Shown in pieces: positions 1 to 9,299 of a stretch of 64,000 nt of DNA (positions are counted from its first letter, which is position 1; every line of letters starts with the position of its first letter). The notes beneath the pieces were generated by a model. It was not told where the DNA came from. It did no database searches and saw only the letters and a list, made by a program, of their open reading frames with translations. A program made the position numbers and the translations under genes. Origin of the DNA: UBA964 sp037444685 (GTDB lineage: Bacteria > Pseudomonadota > Gammaproteobacteria > Steroidobacterales > Steroidobacteraceae); assembly GCA_037444685.1 (NCBI GenBank), contig JBBILX010000002.1:124001-188000 (forward strand), given 5' to 3'.

Positions 1-779
1 CTCGCGAAGTAGACGAACTCGAAGATGCAGGGAGTGTGGCGCACGGTGGCAACGAGCTGCTGCGAATGCAGCCGACCCTGCTCGTCGATGAACACGGCCT
101 CACCCGGCGCGATGTCGCGCAGCAGGCGGAAGCCGAGCATGTCGAGTGCGACGCTCTCCGAGGCGAACATGTATTCGGGGCCCCGCGCGGTCTCGCGGCT
201 GCCGAGCACCAGCGGCCGGATGCCGTTCGGATCGCGAAAGCCGACGATGCCGTGGCCGATGACCATGGCGACCACGGCATAGCCGCCGCGGCAACGACGG
301 TACACGGCAGTGAGCGCGGCGAACACGTCAGCCGGCGTGACGCGTGGCGTGCCGACGCGCTGCAGCTCCGAGGCAAACACGTTGAGCAGCACCTCGGAGT
401 CCGACGAGGTCGACAGGTAGCGGCGGTCCTCGCGGGCGAGCACCGCGGCGAGTTCGGCGGCATTGGTCAGGTTGCCGTTGTGCGCGAGGCAGATGCCGTA
501 GGGGGCATTGACGTAGAACGGTTGCGCCTCGGCGGCGCCGTCGCAACCGGCGGTGGGATAACGGACATGACCGATACCGACGTTGCCGCGCAGGTCCAGC
601 ATGTCGCGCTCGGAGAACACGTCTCGCACGAGGCCCTGACCCTTGCGCATGCAGAGCTGGCCGTCGGCGACCGTGACGATGCCTGCCGCATCCTGGCCGC
701 GGTGCTGCAGCATGGTCAGTGCGTCGTAGAGGCGCTGATTGACGGGCCCGGTTCCAACGATGCCGACGATGCCGCACAT
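1..779 (-). CDS. purF: Amidophosphoribosyltransferase, N-terminal part (cut by window edge)
   Basis: PurF catalyses the first committed step of purine synthesis, PRPP plus glutamine to phosphoribosylamine. The reading frame is open to the window's left edge, so about 259 codons of the N-terminal glutaminase domain are present and the C-terminal phosphoribosyltransferase domain is missing. Translation starts MCGIVGIVG, giving the N-terminal nucleophile Cys2 after Met removal. It also shows the class II amidotransferase hallmarks LQHRGQDAAG, GHVRYPTAG and LAHNGNLTN. It ends a minus-strand run dedD-cvpA-purF, and the cvpA stop lies about 20 bases upstream. cvpA next to purF is a classic gammaproteobacterial arrangement. 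Confidence 0.96.
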   Translation of the reverse strand, partial: MCGIVGIVGTGPVNQRLYDALTMLQHRGQDAAGIVTVADGQLCMRKGQGLVRDVFSERDMLDLRGNVGIGHVRYPTAGCDGAAEAQPFYVNAPYGICLAHNGNLTNAAELAAVLAREDRRYLSTSSDSEVLLNVFASELQRVGTPRVTPADVFAALTAVYRRCRGGYAVVAMVIGHGIVGFRDPNGIRPLVLGSRETARGPEYMFASESVALDMLGFRLLRDIAPGEAVFIDEQGRLHSQQLVATVRHTPCIFEFVYFA

Positions 780-799
780 GGAATCGGTCCCTCCGTCGC

Positions 800-1300
800 T
801 CAGTCCAGTTCCTGCGAGGCGATGAACTCGATGGGCCGGTCGCCGACGAGCCTGCGGATCACGTCGGCCGACACCTCGGCGTAGGGCATCAGCGTCGACG
901 ACCGCCACCATGGCGCCCGGTCGATCTCGAGCACCTGGCCGAGGATCGCGAGCACGCCGAGCACGATGCCGCCGCGCAGCAGTCCGAAGACGAAGCCGAG
1001 GAAACGGTCGAGGCCGCTGAAAAGCGTCATGCGCACGAAGTAGCTCGCGGCGGCGCCGACCAGAGTGCCGACGAGCAGCACGCCGAGGACCACGGCCGCG
1101 CGCGACACCCAGGTGCGCACCGGCTCCTCGGCCAGCACGCCCACGAGGTGCGGCGCGACCAGATCCGCGTAGTGCCAGCCGGCCCAGAGCGCGACGAGCC
1201 AGGTCACGAGCGAGATGATCTCGCGCAGGAAACCGCGGAAGGCCCCAATGACGGCCGACACGGCAACGATGGCAAGCAGCGTGTAGTCGACGGGCGTCAT
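800..1300 (-). CDS. cvpA: CvpA family inner-membrane protein
   Basis: Small integral membrane protein of the CvpA (colicin V production) family, 166 residues with four hydrophobic segments. I chose the ATG giving MTPVDYTLLAIVAVSAVIGA, because the conserved family start begins there. A GTG eight codons upstream (1324) is an alternative. The segment GAFRGFLREIISLVTWLVAL is typical of the family. The biochemical role is not settled; CvpA proteins affect envelope homeostasis and, in some hosts, biofilm and colicin V export. It sits immediately upstream of purF and is probably cotranscribed with it. Confidence 0.9.
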   Translation of the reverse strand: MTPVDYTLLAIVAVSAVIGAFRGFLREIISLVTWLVALWAGWHYADLVAPHLVGVLAEEPVRTWVSRAAVVLGVLLVGTLVGAAASYFVRMTLFSGLDRFLGFVFGLLRGGIVLGVLAILGQVLEIDRAPWWRSSTLMPYAEVSADVIRRLVGDRPIEFIASQELD

Positions 1301-1373
1301 GCGCGAGTCAGCAGTACCGGGCACGGGGCTCGTGCGGCGCGCGCATTGTACTCGATGTCACACCCCTGAAATG

Positions 1374-2015
1374 TCACTGCGCGGCGACGACGCTGCCAAT
1401 GTGACCGGCCGCACGCAAACGCATCAGCAGCGCCTCGGCCGCCACGCGATCGGCCGCCGTGCCGACGCGCACTCGATGGAGCGTCCGTCCAGCCGACTGC
1501 ACCGTCGAGACCTGCACGTCGAACCCCGCGCGCCGCAGGCGCGCCGCGAGCGCCTCGGCGCTGTCACGCGCGGCGAAGCTGCCGGCCTGCACGATGAAGC
1601 GCCCCTCGAGCGGCAAGCGCGGTGTCGACGATCCAGGCGCCGCCGCGGCGCCCTGGCGCCCCGGCGTCGTCGCGGGGGCAACGCTCGGCGCTGCGGACGC
1701 TCGTGCGGCAGCCGGCGCAGCGGTCGACATGGGCGCCGCCGCGCCCACCGGAGCGCTCGCGGACGCCGCTGCGGCCGGTGCGGGCGCGCTCGCGGGCATT
1801 GCTGAAGATGCGGTCGGCGAAGGCTCGCCGAGATCGATGTCGACCGAGCGCACCGGGGCGACCGGCGCCATGCCCGACGTCGGCAACTCGAACAGCTCAC
1901 CGGGCGGGGCGCTGGACGGAGCGCGCGGACCCGAGAGCATTTCGGGCACGAGCACCACGACCAGCGCGACGAGAATCACGGCGCCCGTCAGGCGATGCTT
2001 GAGTTGCGTATCCAC
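1374..2015 (-). CDS. dedD: DedD-like SPOR-domain cell-division protein
   Basis: About 213 residues. A short cytoplasmic tail (VDTQLKHRLTG) is followed by one transmembrane helix at roughly residues 9-27, a long Ala/Pro-rich periplasmic linker, and a C-terminal SPOR domain from about residue 140 (GRFIVQAGSFAARDSAEALA onward). SPOR domains bind denuded septal peptidoglycan, so the protein should localise to the division site. The start is a GTG 14 bases after the folC stop. The same frame stays open far upstream through folC, but that is only because the region lacks stops, so the longer reading is not real. The folC-dedD-cvpA-purF order supports the identification. Confidence 0.88.
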   Translation of the reverse strand: MDTQLKHRLTGAVILVALVVVLVPEMLSGPRAPSSAPPGELFELPTSGMAPVAPVRSVDIDLGEPSPTASSAMPASAPAPAAAASASAPVGAAAPMSTAAPAAARASAAPSVAPATTPGRQGAAAAPGSSTPRLPLEGRFIVQAGSFAARDSAEALAARLRRAGFDVQVSTVQSAGRTLHRVRVGTAADRVAAEALLMRLRAAGHIGSVVAAQ

Positions 2016-2028
2016 GGGGCGAACGTTT

Positions 2029-3318
2029 TCAGTATAGCCCAAGCCACTCGAGCGCCGGCCCAACCGTGTGGAAAGAGCCGAACACGACGATGCGATCGCC
2101 GGGTGCGGCGAGCTCGCGCGCCGCGACACAGGCGCCACGGACGTCTGGCGCCTGCCCGACGATGCGGCACTGCGCCGGCAGCCGCGCGGCCAGCGTGGCG
2201 GCATCGAGTCCGCGCGGCTCGGGGATGCCGCCGAGCACCCAGGCATCGATGACGGGTGCGAGCGCCGCACCGACCGCGCCGATGTCCTTGTCGCCGAGCA
2301 TCGCGCAGACGCCGAGCGTGCGGCCGCGCGCTGGACGCGCGTGCAACGCCGCCGCGAGCAGCTCGGCGGCAGGCGGATTGTGCGCCACGTCGAGTATCCA
2401 CTCGACCTCGCCGGGTACGATCTGGAAGCGACCGGGCAGGCGCACTCGCCTGAGCGCGCGGCCGACCGCCGGTGCGTCGAGCCCCGGCGCGAGCGTCGCC
2501 ACGCCCGGCAGCGCCTCGAGCGCTGCGATGGCCGCGGCGGCATTCGCATACTGGATCGCGCCGGACAGTGCGGGAGGCGGCAGCGCGTCGAATCGCCAGC
2601 GCCGGCCACGGAACGACCAGGCGCCGGACGCCGCATCGGCGCCCGCGCCGCGCTCGACGTGGAAGTCGCGGCCGGGCCACCTCGCGTCGGCAGCGAGCCT
2701 CGCGATCGCCGCGTGCACGGACTGCGGCATCTGCGCGCTGCCGAGCACCACGGGCTGACCGCGGCGAAAGATGCCGGCCTTCTCGGCCCCGATCTTCTCG
2801 ACCGTATCGCCGAGCCACTCGCAATGATCGAGACCGACGGAGCAGAGCACCGAAACGTCGGCATCGAGGATGTTCGTCGCGTCGAGCCGTCCGCCAAGCC
2901 CGACCTCGACGACCGCGAGATCCACTCGCGCACGCGCGAACAGCTCGAAGGCCGCGAGCGTGTTGTACTCGAAGAACGTCAGGTTCGTGGTACCGCGGGC
3001 GGCCTCGATGCGCTCGAAGGCCGCGACCAGTTCCTCGTCCTGCGCCTCGCGCCCGTCGATGCGTACACGCTCGTTGTAGCGCACGAGGTGCGGCGACGTG
3101 AAAGTCCCGACGCGCAGTCCCGCCTCGCGCGTCATCGCGTCGAGATGCGCGACCGTCGACCCCTTGCCGTTGGTGCCGCCGACCAGGATGCTGCGGAAGG
3201 GAGCCGGCAACAGGCCGAGCCGCTCAGCGACCGGACGGATCCGCTCGAGTCCGAGGTCGATGCCGCGCGGATGCCCGCGCTGCTGCAGCGCAAGCCACTC
3301 GGCGAGCGAGCGTGGCAT
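2029..3318 (-). CDS. folC: Bifunctional folylpolyglutamate synthase / dihydrofolate synthase
   Basis: FolC adds glutamate to dihydropteroate and to tetrahydrofolates. The protein is 429 residues, the usual length. The Mur-ligase-type P-loop reads ILVGGTNGKGST near residue 45, followed by a folate-binding segment TFTSPHLVRYNERVRIDG. The C-terminal part has DVAHNPPAA, typical of the family. It lies about 20 bases after accD and just before dedD, as in Pseudomonas and Xanthomonas. Confidence 0.95.
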   Translation of the reverse strand: MPRSLAEWLALQQRGHPRGIDLGLERIRPVAERLGLLPAPFRSILVGGTNGKGSTVAHLDAMTREAGLRVGTFTSPHLVRYNERVRIDGREAQDEELVAAFERIEAARGTTNLTFFEYNTLAAFELFARARVDLAVVEVGLGGRLDATNILDADVSVLCSVGLDHCEWLGDTVEKIGAEKAGIFRRGQPVVLGSAQMPQSVHAAIARLAADARWPGRDFHVERGAGADAASGAWSFRGRRWRFDALPPPALSGAIQYANAAAAIAALEALPGVATLAPGLDAPAVGRALRRVRLPGRFQIVPGEVEWILDVAHNPPAAELLAAALHARPARGRTLGVCAMLGDKDIGAVGAALAPVIDAWVLGGIPEPRGLDAATLAARLPAQCRIVGQAPDVRGACVAARELAAPGDRIVVFGSFHTVGPALEWLGLY

Positions 3319-3338
3319 GGACAGAAGCGCTGAGGCTG

Positions 3339-4283
3339 TCAGAGGTCCGGCGGGCCCGACACCTCGGCCGCGGCGGGCACCGTCGCGGACGGTGCGTCAC
3401 CGGCCGGCGCGGCGGCGCCCGCGGGCACCGCAGCCGGCATGCGCATCAGCAGCCGCAGCAGCTGCGAGAGGCGAGGCCGCATGTCACGCCGGTCGACGAT
3501 CATGTCGATGGCGCCGTGCTCGAGCAGGAACTCGCTGCGCTGGAAACCCTCGGGCAGCGTTTCGCGCACGGTCTGCTGGATCACGCGCGGACCGGCGAAA
3601 CCGATCAGCGCCTTGGGCTCGGCGATGTTCAGGTCGCCGAGCATGGCGAGGCTCGCCGAGACGCCTCCGGTGGTCGGGTCCGTGAGCACCGAGATATAGG
3701 GCAGGCGCGCCTGCGCGAGCCGCGCCAGCGCGGCGCTGGTCTTCGCCATCTGCAGCAGCGACAGCAACGCCTCCTGCATGCGCGCGCCGCCGCTCGCCGA
3801 GAAGCAGACGAGCGGCATCCGGTGCTCGATCGCATGATCGACGGCCCGCTTGAAGCGCTCGCCGACCACCGAGCCCATCGAACCGCCGAGGAACTGGAAC
3901 TCGAACGCACAGGCGACGACCGGCAATCCGTCGATCCGGCCCGCCTGGGCGACCAGCGCATCGCGCTCACCGGTGCTCTTCTGCGCGGCGGCGAGCCGGT
4001 CCCGATAGCGCTTGCTGTCGCGAAACCTCAGCGGGTCTTCCGGGCTGATCTGGGCGCCGATCTCTATCGAGCTGTCGGCGTCGAACAGCCGCTTGAGGCG
4101 CTCGCGCGCCCCGATGCGCATGTGATGGCTGCACTTGGGGCAGACGTTGAGATTGCGCTCGAGCTCGGCGCGGTAGAGCACTGCGTCGCAGGCCGAGCAT
4201 TTCATCCACAGACCCTCGGGCACCGAGCGCGTGCGGCGCTCGGTCTTGATGCGCGAAGGCATGATCTTCTCGAACCACGACAT
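3339..4283 (-). CDS. accD: Acetyl-CoA carboxylase carboxyltransferase subunit beta
   Basis: Beta subunit of the carboxyltransferase half of acetyl-CoA carboxylase, which makes malonyl-CoA for fatty acid synthesis in complex with AccA. It has 314 residues. The N-terminal four-cysteine zinc ribbon is intact (CSAC and CPKC, about residues 32-54), and the crotonase-like core contains SASGGARMQEALLSLLQMAK and TDPTTGGVSASLAMLGD. The C-terminal tail is Ala/Pro-rich and dispensable-looking. trpF, which often lies between truA and accD in related genomes, is absent here. Confidence 0.96.
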   Translation of the reverse strand: MSWFEKIMPSRIKTERRTRSVPEGLWMKCSACDAVLYRAELERNLNVCPKCSHHMRIGARERLKRLFDADSSIEIGAQISPEDPLRFRDSKRYRDRLAAAQKSTGERDALVAQAGRIDGLPVVACAFEFQFLGGSMGSVVGERFKRAVDHAIEHRMPLVCFSASGGARMQEALLSLLQMAKTSAALARLAQARLPYISVLTDPTTGGVSASLAMLGDLNIAEPKALIGFAGPRVIQQTVRETLPEGFQRSEFLLEHGAIDMIVDRRDMRPRLSQLLRLLMRMPAAVPAGAAAPAGDAPSATVPAAAEVSGPPDL

Positions 4284-4309
4284 GGCAGCTCCCCTCCGGA
4301 CCGCCCCGT

Positions 4310-5158
4310 TCAGCCTCGCGGCGGCAGGCGAGGCATCATAGCGGAACGCCCCGCAGCGGCGGTCGTCCAGGGTTCGGGCAGCCCGAAACCGGCTGGATAC
4401 TCGACCGAGTGCAGATAGAGCCCCTCGGCCGGTGCGGTCGGCGGCGCGAGACGACGGTCTCGGCCGCGCAGCACCGCGGTGGCGTGCGCGGGCGGCAGGC
4501 TGCCGCGGCCCACGGCGATCAGCAGACCGACGAGATTGCGCACCATGTGGTGCAGAAAAGCATTGGCCCGCGTGGTGACCTCGAGCAGCGCACCGTCACT
4601 CGGCCCGATCGCGCCCGGCATCGGCACGGTGCGCACCTCGAGTCGGTCGAGCCGGCGCACGGTCGAGCGCGACTGACATTCGGCGGCACGAAAGGCGCTG
4701 AAGTCGTGCTCACCGAGCAGTCGCGCAGCGGCCTCGTTCATCGCCGCCACGTCCAGCGGCGCCTGCACCCAGGCGGCGCGCCCACGCCACAGCGCCGGCC
4801 GGGCCGGCCGATTGCAGATCAGGTAGCGATAGGAGCGCGACAGCGCCGAGAAGCGCGCGTGAAAATGCGCGGGCACCGCCCGCACCCACAGCACGGCGAT
4901 CTCGCGCGGCAGGTGCGCATTCGCGCCCAGTGTCCAGGCCCGGGCGCTGCGGCGCGCCGCCGACTCGAAGTGGACGATCTGCCCGGTCGCATGCACACCC
5001 GCATCGGTGCGCCCGGCACAGACGAGCTCGATCGGGTGATCGGCGACGGACGACAGGGCGTGCGCGAGTTCCGCCTCGATCGTGCGCGGCCCGTCCTGGG
5101 TCTGCCAGCCGGCGAACGGGCCGCCGTCATACTCGACGGCGGCCGCATAGCGCTGCAT
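4310..5158 (-). CDS. truA: tRNA pseudouridine(38-40) synthase
   Basis: TruA converts uridines 38, 39 and 40 in the tRNA anticodon arm to pseudouridine. The protein has 282 residues. The catalytic aspartate lies in CAGRTDAGVHATGQ (about residue 53), and the start YAAAVEYDGGPFAGWQ and the later FLHHMVRNLVG are family signatures. It is flanked by fimV upstream and accD downstream on the same strand, about 20 bases from each. Confidence 0.95.
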   Translation of the reverse strand: MQRYAAAVEYDGGPFAGWQTQDGPRTIEAELAHALSSVADHPIELVCAGRTDAGVHATGQIVHFESAARRSARAWTLGANAHLPREIAVLWVRAVPAHFHARFSALSRSYRYLICNRPARPALWRGRAAWVQAPLDVAAMNEAAARLLGEHDFSAFRAAECQSRSTVRRLDRLEVRTVPMPGAIGPSDGALLEVTTRANAFLHHMVRNLVGLLIAVGRGSLPPAHATAVLRGRDRRLAPPTAPAEGLYLHSVEYPAGFGLPEPWTTAAAGRSAMMPRLPPRG

Positions 5159-5178
5159 CGCTCAGTGCGCCACCGGGG

Positions 5179-8166
5179 TCAGCCCGGCAGCGATGCGAGC
5201 AGGCGCTCGGCCTCCTGCTTCTGCGCCACGGAGCCTTCGGCGAGCACTTCGCGCAGGATGCTGCGGGCTCCGTCCGGGTCGCCCATGTCCATGTATGCAC
5301 GCGCGAGATCGAGCTTCGTGCCGACCTCGCTGATGGTCACGGGCTCGAGCGAGGGCAAGGTCAGGTCGTCCTCGGCCGCCGGCAGGTCGGCCGCGGCCGC
5401 CTTGGCCGAGCTCTGGCGGGACCCCTGATCGCCGGGCAACGTGGTCGTGCCGACGTCGAAGTCGAGGCCGTTCCCGGCGGCCCTGGACTTGCCGGTCTCA
5501 TCGAGCGCGGAGAGGTCGAACTTGTCGAGGTCGAGCGCGGCGATCATGGACGTGGAGCCTGCGTCGGCGGGCGGCTCCACGGTCGTCGCCGCCGCGTCGG
5601 GCAATGCCGGCAGAGCGGCCGTCGCGCCGGCATCGAGGCCGGCCGGCCGCGGCGCGATCTCGGTCGGCGCCGAGGCGGCGTCCATGAGCCGTCGCGCGGT
5701 ATCGTCGACGGCGGTCAGGCTCTCGCCGCCGAGATCGATGCGATCGCCGTCGAGATTCGCGACCAGCGTCGGACCCTCGCCGCCGAGTGGCATGTCTACG
5801 GTCAGGTCCGGCTGGTCTAGACCGGTTGCGTCGCCGAGGTCGAGACCGAGGTCGTCGAGCGCGATCTCGGCGGTCTGCTCCGACGGCGAGACCTGCCGCA
5901 GCGCCGCATCGAGCTTGCCGCGGATGTCGGGGCTCGTGCCGCGCAGCGCCGGCTGTTCGACCGTCGGGGCCTCGCCGAGGTCGCGCGCAGCGGTATCGCC
6001 GAGCTCGATGTCGAGCCCCGCGCTGGCCGTCGCGGTCTGCGCAAAGCGCGGTGCCATCTGCTGCGTCGTCGCGCCGCCGGCGTCGATCTGTACGGTTGCC
6101 GTCTCGGCACCCGCGAGCACCGGCCGTTCGCCGGTCGCCGCGTCGTCGTCGGGCAGCGGACCGAGATCGAGATCGGTGGCGCGCGTCGCACTCGAGAGCT
6201 GCGGCCCGGCGGCCTCGTCGAACACGTCGAAATCGACACTGCTCGAGCCCTCGTCGAGCCGCAGATCGACGCTTGCGTCGGCGCCGCCGCGCGCCACCGC
6301 GCCGGCGAACAACGCGTCCTCGGGCGCGATCTGCTTGCCCATGATGACGATCTTGTCCCATTCGTCCGGAGTGCCCGCATCGCGCGTGTCGTGCAGCTCG
6401 CGCGCCGTCCTCAAGAACTCTTCCTTGTTGCCCCAGACGAAGTAGACCTCGGCGAGCTTGAGCTTGAGGTCGCGCCGCGCCGGCTCGCGGGCGATCGCGA
6501 GGCGCACGAGATCGGCCGCCTGGTCATACAGACCATAGGCCATGTGGAAATCCGCCTCTGCGAGCGGGTCGCCCTGATCGAGGTTGATGCCCGTCTCGCC
6601 ACTGAACGTGTCCTCGGCGGACACTGCGGGTGCGGCGCGGGCCGCCGCAGGATCGACGCGCGGCTGCTCGTACTCGCCCGACTCCTCGACGACGAGTCCC
6701 CGCTCTTCGCGGCTCGCGACGTTGGGCCGCCGCAGCTTTGTCGTGTCCCCGCTCGCGACCGGCACGGCGGACACCGGCTGGGTGACCTCATTGGCCGCCT
6801 CGTCGACGCTGACGAAGGTGTCGTCGAGGTTCTCGTCACGCGAGGCCTGCCAGCGGCGGTAGCCGACCAGTCCGCCGATCAGCGCGAGCAGACCGACCGG
6901 TACGAACCAGAACGCCTTGAGACTGTCGAGCAGGCCGGCAAACAGAGACGGCTCCTCGACGGGCGCCTCGCGCCGCGGTTTGGCCTGCATCGGGGCGGGT
7001 TTCTCTTCGACCGGAGCCGCGGCAGCGGGCGGCGCCTCGGCACCGGTGGCCGCGGCTCCCTCCTCTCCGGCAGCGCCGTCGGCCGGAGCCTCGGGCGCAG
7101 CCGCGACGGTCTCGGCGGGTGGCACCTCGATCGGTGCGGGTGCGGGGGTCGCGGGTGTCGGCATTCCCGTTGCCGCACCGAGCCGCCGCTGCAATTCGGC
7201 GAGCTCGCTGTTGCGCAGCTCGAGCAGCCGACGCGCGTTGTTGAGGTCGGCCTCGAGCTGCGCGACTCGGCTGCGCAGCTGCGCGAGTTCGTCGCCGCCC
7301 GCGACTGCGGCGCTGCCCGCTGCACCGGCTGGCGCCGGTTCGGTCGGGACGAGCAGCCGCAAACGGCCCTCGCCGCGGGCCGCGGCCCGCGTCCGGTCGC
7401 GCCAGATCTGGCCTTGGCGGCGGACCTCGGCGGCGGCGGCGGCGGCGGATTCCGCGGCGAGCGCAGCGCCATCGGGCACGCGCAGCACGGCTCCGGCACG
7501 CAGATCGTTCATCGAGCCTTCGAAGGCCTGCGGGTTCGCGCGATAGATGGCGACCATGGCCTGCTCGCGCGTGGCACCGGCGCCGGCGAAGCGGGCAGCG
7601 ATCGCGCTCAGCGTGTCGCCCGGCCGCACGGTGTAGGACTCCCCGCCGGCATCGGCGGCAGGGGCCGGCGTGGTGGGGACCGACGGCCGTTCGACGGTGC
7701 CGCTACGCGGCGCCGCCGTCGACGGCACCGCCACCGCCGCGGGCGGTGCCTCGGCCGGTGGCGGCGGCGCGAATACCGGCGGATCGAGCAGCATCGTGTA
7801 TTCCCGCACGAGCCGGCCGCGACCCCAGTTGGCGTCGATCAGCAGCGTGACGAAAGGCTCGGTGATTGCCTCGTTCGAGCGTACCCGCAGGATCTCGCGC
7901 CCATCGCGCGAGCGGGCCCGGGTCACGGTCACGTTGGCGAGGAAAGCCGGCCACTCGAGCCCGTAACGCGCGAACGTCTCGCGCGAGGCCAGCTGCGCGC
8001 GCAGCGAGGCGAGTTCCTCGGGCGTCGCGTTGACGAGCTCGATCTCGGCGTCGAGCGGCGCATTGAGCGTCGAATTGAGCCGGATGTCGCCGAGACCCAG
8101 CGCCAGCGCCGCCGGTGAGGTCGCCGACAGCACGAGCATCGCCCGCACCCACTGCTTCACGCCCAT
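5179..8166 (-). CDS. fimV: FimV/HubP-family polar peptidoglycan-binding hub protein
   Basis: Large polar landmark protein of about 995 residues. The chosen ATG (MGVKQW) gives a signal peptide ending near ATSPAALALG; an ATG 11 codons upstream (8199) is possible. Domain order is an N-terminal FimV domain starting GLGDIRLNSTLNAPLDAEIE, a LysM motif at about residues 173-232 (ESYTVRPGDTLSAIAARF), a coiled coil (residues 290-330), and one transmembrane helix at about residues 415-437. A long acidic low-complexity cytoplasmic region follows, ending in the FimV C-terminal TPR-like domain with KLDLARAYMDMGDPDGARSI. In Pseudomonas FimV controls type IV pilus assembly and cAMP signalling and binds FimL and PilG. 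A FimX-like gene 8 kb away fits a twitching-motility role. The asd-fimV-truA order is the classical one. Confidence 0.93.
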   Translation of the reverse strand: MGVKQWVRAMLVLSATSPAALALGLGDIRLNSTLNAPLDAEIELVNATPEELASLRAQLASRETFARYGLEWPAFLANVTVTRARSRDGREILRVRSNEAITEPFVTLLIDANWGRGRLVREYTMLLDPPVFAPPPPAEAPPAAVAVPSTAAPRSGTVERPSVPTTPAPAADAGGESYTVRPGDTLSAIAARFAGAGATREQAMVAIYRANPQAFEGSMNDLRAGAVLRVPDGAALAAESAAAAAAEVRRQGQIWRDRTRAAARGEGRLRLLVPTEPAPAGAAGSAAVAGGDELAQLRSRVAQLEADLNNARRLLELRNSELAELQRRLGAATGMPTPATPAPAPIEVPPAETVAAAPEAPADGAAGEEGAAATGAEAPPAAAAPVEEKPAPMQAKPRREAPVEEPSLFAGLLDSLKAFWFVPVGLLALIGGLVGYRRWQASRDENLDDTFVSVDEAANEVTQPVSAVPVASGDTTKLRRPNVASREERGLVVEESGEYEQPRVDPAAARAAPAVSAEDTFSGETGINLDQGDPLAEADFHMAYGLYDQAADLVRLAIAREPARRDLKLKLAEVYFVWGNKEEFLRTARELHDTRDAGTPDEWDKIVIMGKQIAPEDALFAGAVARGGADASVDLRLDEGSSSVDFDVFDEAAGPQLSSATRATDLDLGPLPDDDAATGERPVLAGAETATVQIDAGGATTQQMAPRFAQTATASAGLDIELGDTAARDLGEAPTVEQPALRGTSPDIRGKLDAALRQVSPSEQTAEIALDDLGLDLGDATGLDQPDLTVDMPLGGEGPTLVANLDGDRIDLGGESLTAVDDTARRLMDAASAPTEIAPRPAGLDAGATAALPALPDAAATTVEPPADAGSTSMIAALDLDKFDLSALDETGKSRAAGNGLDFDVGTTTLPGDQGSRQSSAKAAAADLPAAEDDLTLPSLEPVTISEVGTKLDLARAYMDMGDPDGARSILREVLAEGSVAQKQEAERLLASLPG

Positions 8167-8256
8167 TTGAACTCCCCGCACAAGCAAGCGGAATTTCAAT
8201 CAAAATCAGGCACTTGGAGCGAATCCTTTGCCGTGCCGATGAGCGGGCAATATAAC

Positions 8257-9297
8257 TTATAAATAGTCGCGGACCAAAATCTCGGCGATCTGAACGCTGT
8301 TCGTGGCCGCACCCTTACGGATGTTGTCTGCGACGATCCATAGGTTCAGGCCCCGCTCATGCGACAGATCTTCGCGAATCCGTCCGACATAAACTGTGTC
8401 GCGGTTCGCGGCTTCGGTCGCCGCGGTCGGGTACCCGCCCGGCTTGCGCTCGTCGAGAACCTCGACGCCGGGCGCCGTCTCGAGCAGCGCGCGTGCCTCG
8501 GCGGCCGTGAGCTTGCGCCGCGTCTCGATATTGACGACCTCGGAGTGACCGTAGAACACCGGCACCCGTACACTGGTCGCATTCACGCGAATGCCGGGGT
8601 CGCCCATGATCTTCTGGGTCTCCCAGAGCATCTTCATCTCTTCCTTTGTGTAGCCGTTGTCCTGGAACTTGTCGATCTGCGGCACGACGTTGAAGCCGAT
8701 CTGCTTGGCGACCACGCGCGGGACGACGGGCCCCTTGCCCGACAACAGGTCGGCGGACTGCTGCGCGAGTTCCTCGACCGCCTTGGCACCCGCGCCGGAG
8801 ACCGACTGATAGGTGGCGACATTGATGCGCTCGATGCCGGCCGCGTCGTGCAGGGGCTTGAGAGCGACGACCATCTGGATCGTGCTGCAGTTCGGGTTGG
8901 CGATGATGCCGCGGGCCTTGTACTGCGCGATCGCCGCCGGATTGACCTCGGGAACGACCAGCGGGATATCAGACTCGTAGCGGAAATGCGAGGTGTTGTC
9001 GATCACGACGCAGCCCTTGGAGGCGGCAATCGGGGCGTACTTAGCCGAGACGTCGCCGCCGGCAGAGAACAGGCCGATCTGCGCGCGCGAGAAATCGAAT
9101 GCCTCGGCGTCGATGACCGGCAGGCGCGCACCACGGAATTCGACCGACTTGCCGACCGATCGCCCGCTGGCGAGCGGGAACAGCTCGGCTACCGGAAAAT
9201 CGCGCTCCTCGAGCACCTTGATCATGGTGCTGCCGACCAGGCCTGTCGCACCGAGCACTGCCACGCGCCAGCCGCGGCCCGCTTCACCATCGCGCAT
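8257..9297 (-). CDS. asd: Aspartate-semialdehyde dehydrogenase
   Basis: Reduces aspartyl phosphate to aspartate semialdehyde for lysine/diaminopimelate, threonine and methionine synthesis. It has about 346 residues. The N-terminal NADP-binding motif is VAVLGATGLVGSTM and the catalytic cysteine is in ANPNCSTIQMV. The ATG at 9297 is preceded by a strong Shine-Dalgarno sequence (AGGAGGAG) inside the 3' end of aroC. A TTG two codons upstream is less likely. The start lies two bases after the aroC stop, indicating translational coupling. Confidence 0.96.
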   Translation of the reverse strand: MRDGEAGRGWRVAVLGATGLVGSTMIKVLEERDFPVAELFPLASGRSVGKSVEFRGARLPVIDAEAFDFSRAQIGLFSAGGDVSAKYAPIAASKGCVVIDNTSHFRYESDIPLVVPEVNPAAIAQYKARGIIANPNCSTIQMVVALKPLHDAAGIERINVATYQSVSGAGAKAVEELAQQSADLLSGKGPVVPRVVAKQIGFNVVPQIDKFQDNGYTKEEMKMLWETQKIMGDPGIRVNATSVRVPVFYGHSEVVNIETRRKLTAAEARALLETAPGVEVLDERKPGGYPTAATEAANRDTVYVGRIREDLSHERGLNLWIVADNIRKGAATNSVQIAEILVRDYL

Positions 9298-9299
9298 TC

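Noticed and set aside
1374..2933. A 519-codon open frame on the minus strand covering dedD and part of folC
   Set aside because: Only the last 213 codons (DedD) have a recognisable fold; the rest is a wrong-frame reading of folC in GC-rich DNA with few stops.
7420..7450. GGC repeat within fimV as a tandem repeat element
   Set aside because: Short run encoding an Ala-rich segment; ordinary low complexity in a high-GC gene.
6391..8118. Long plus-strand frame antisense to fimV (575 codons), and similar long antisense frames over parE, purL and guaB
   Set aside because: Arg/Ala/Gly-rich translations without any domain; typical mirror frames of high-GC genes.
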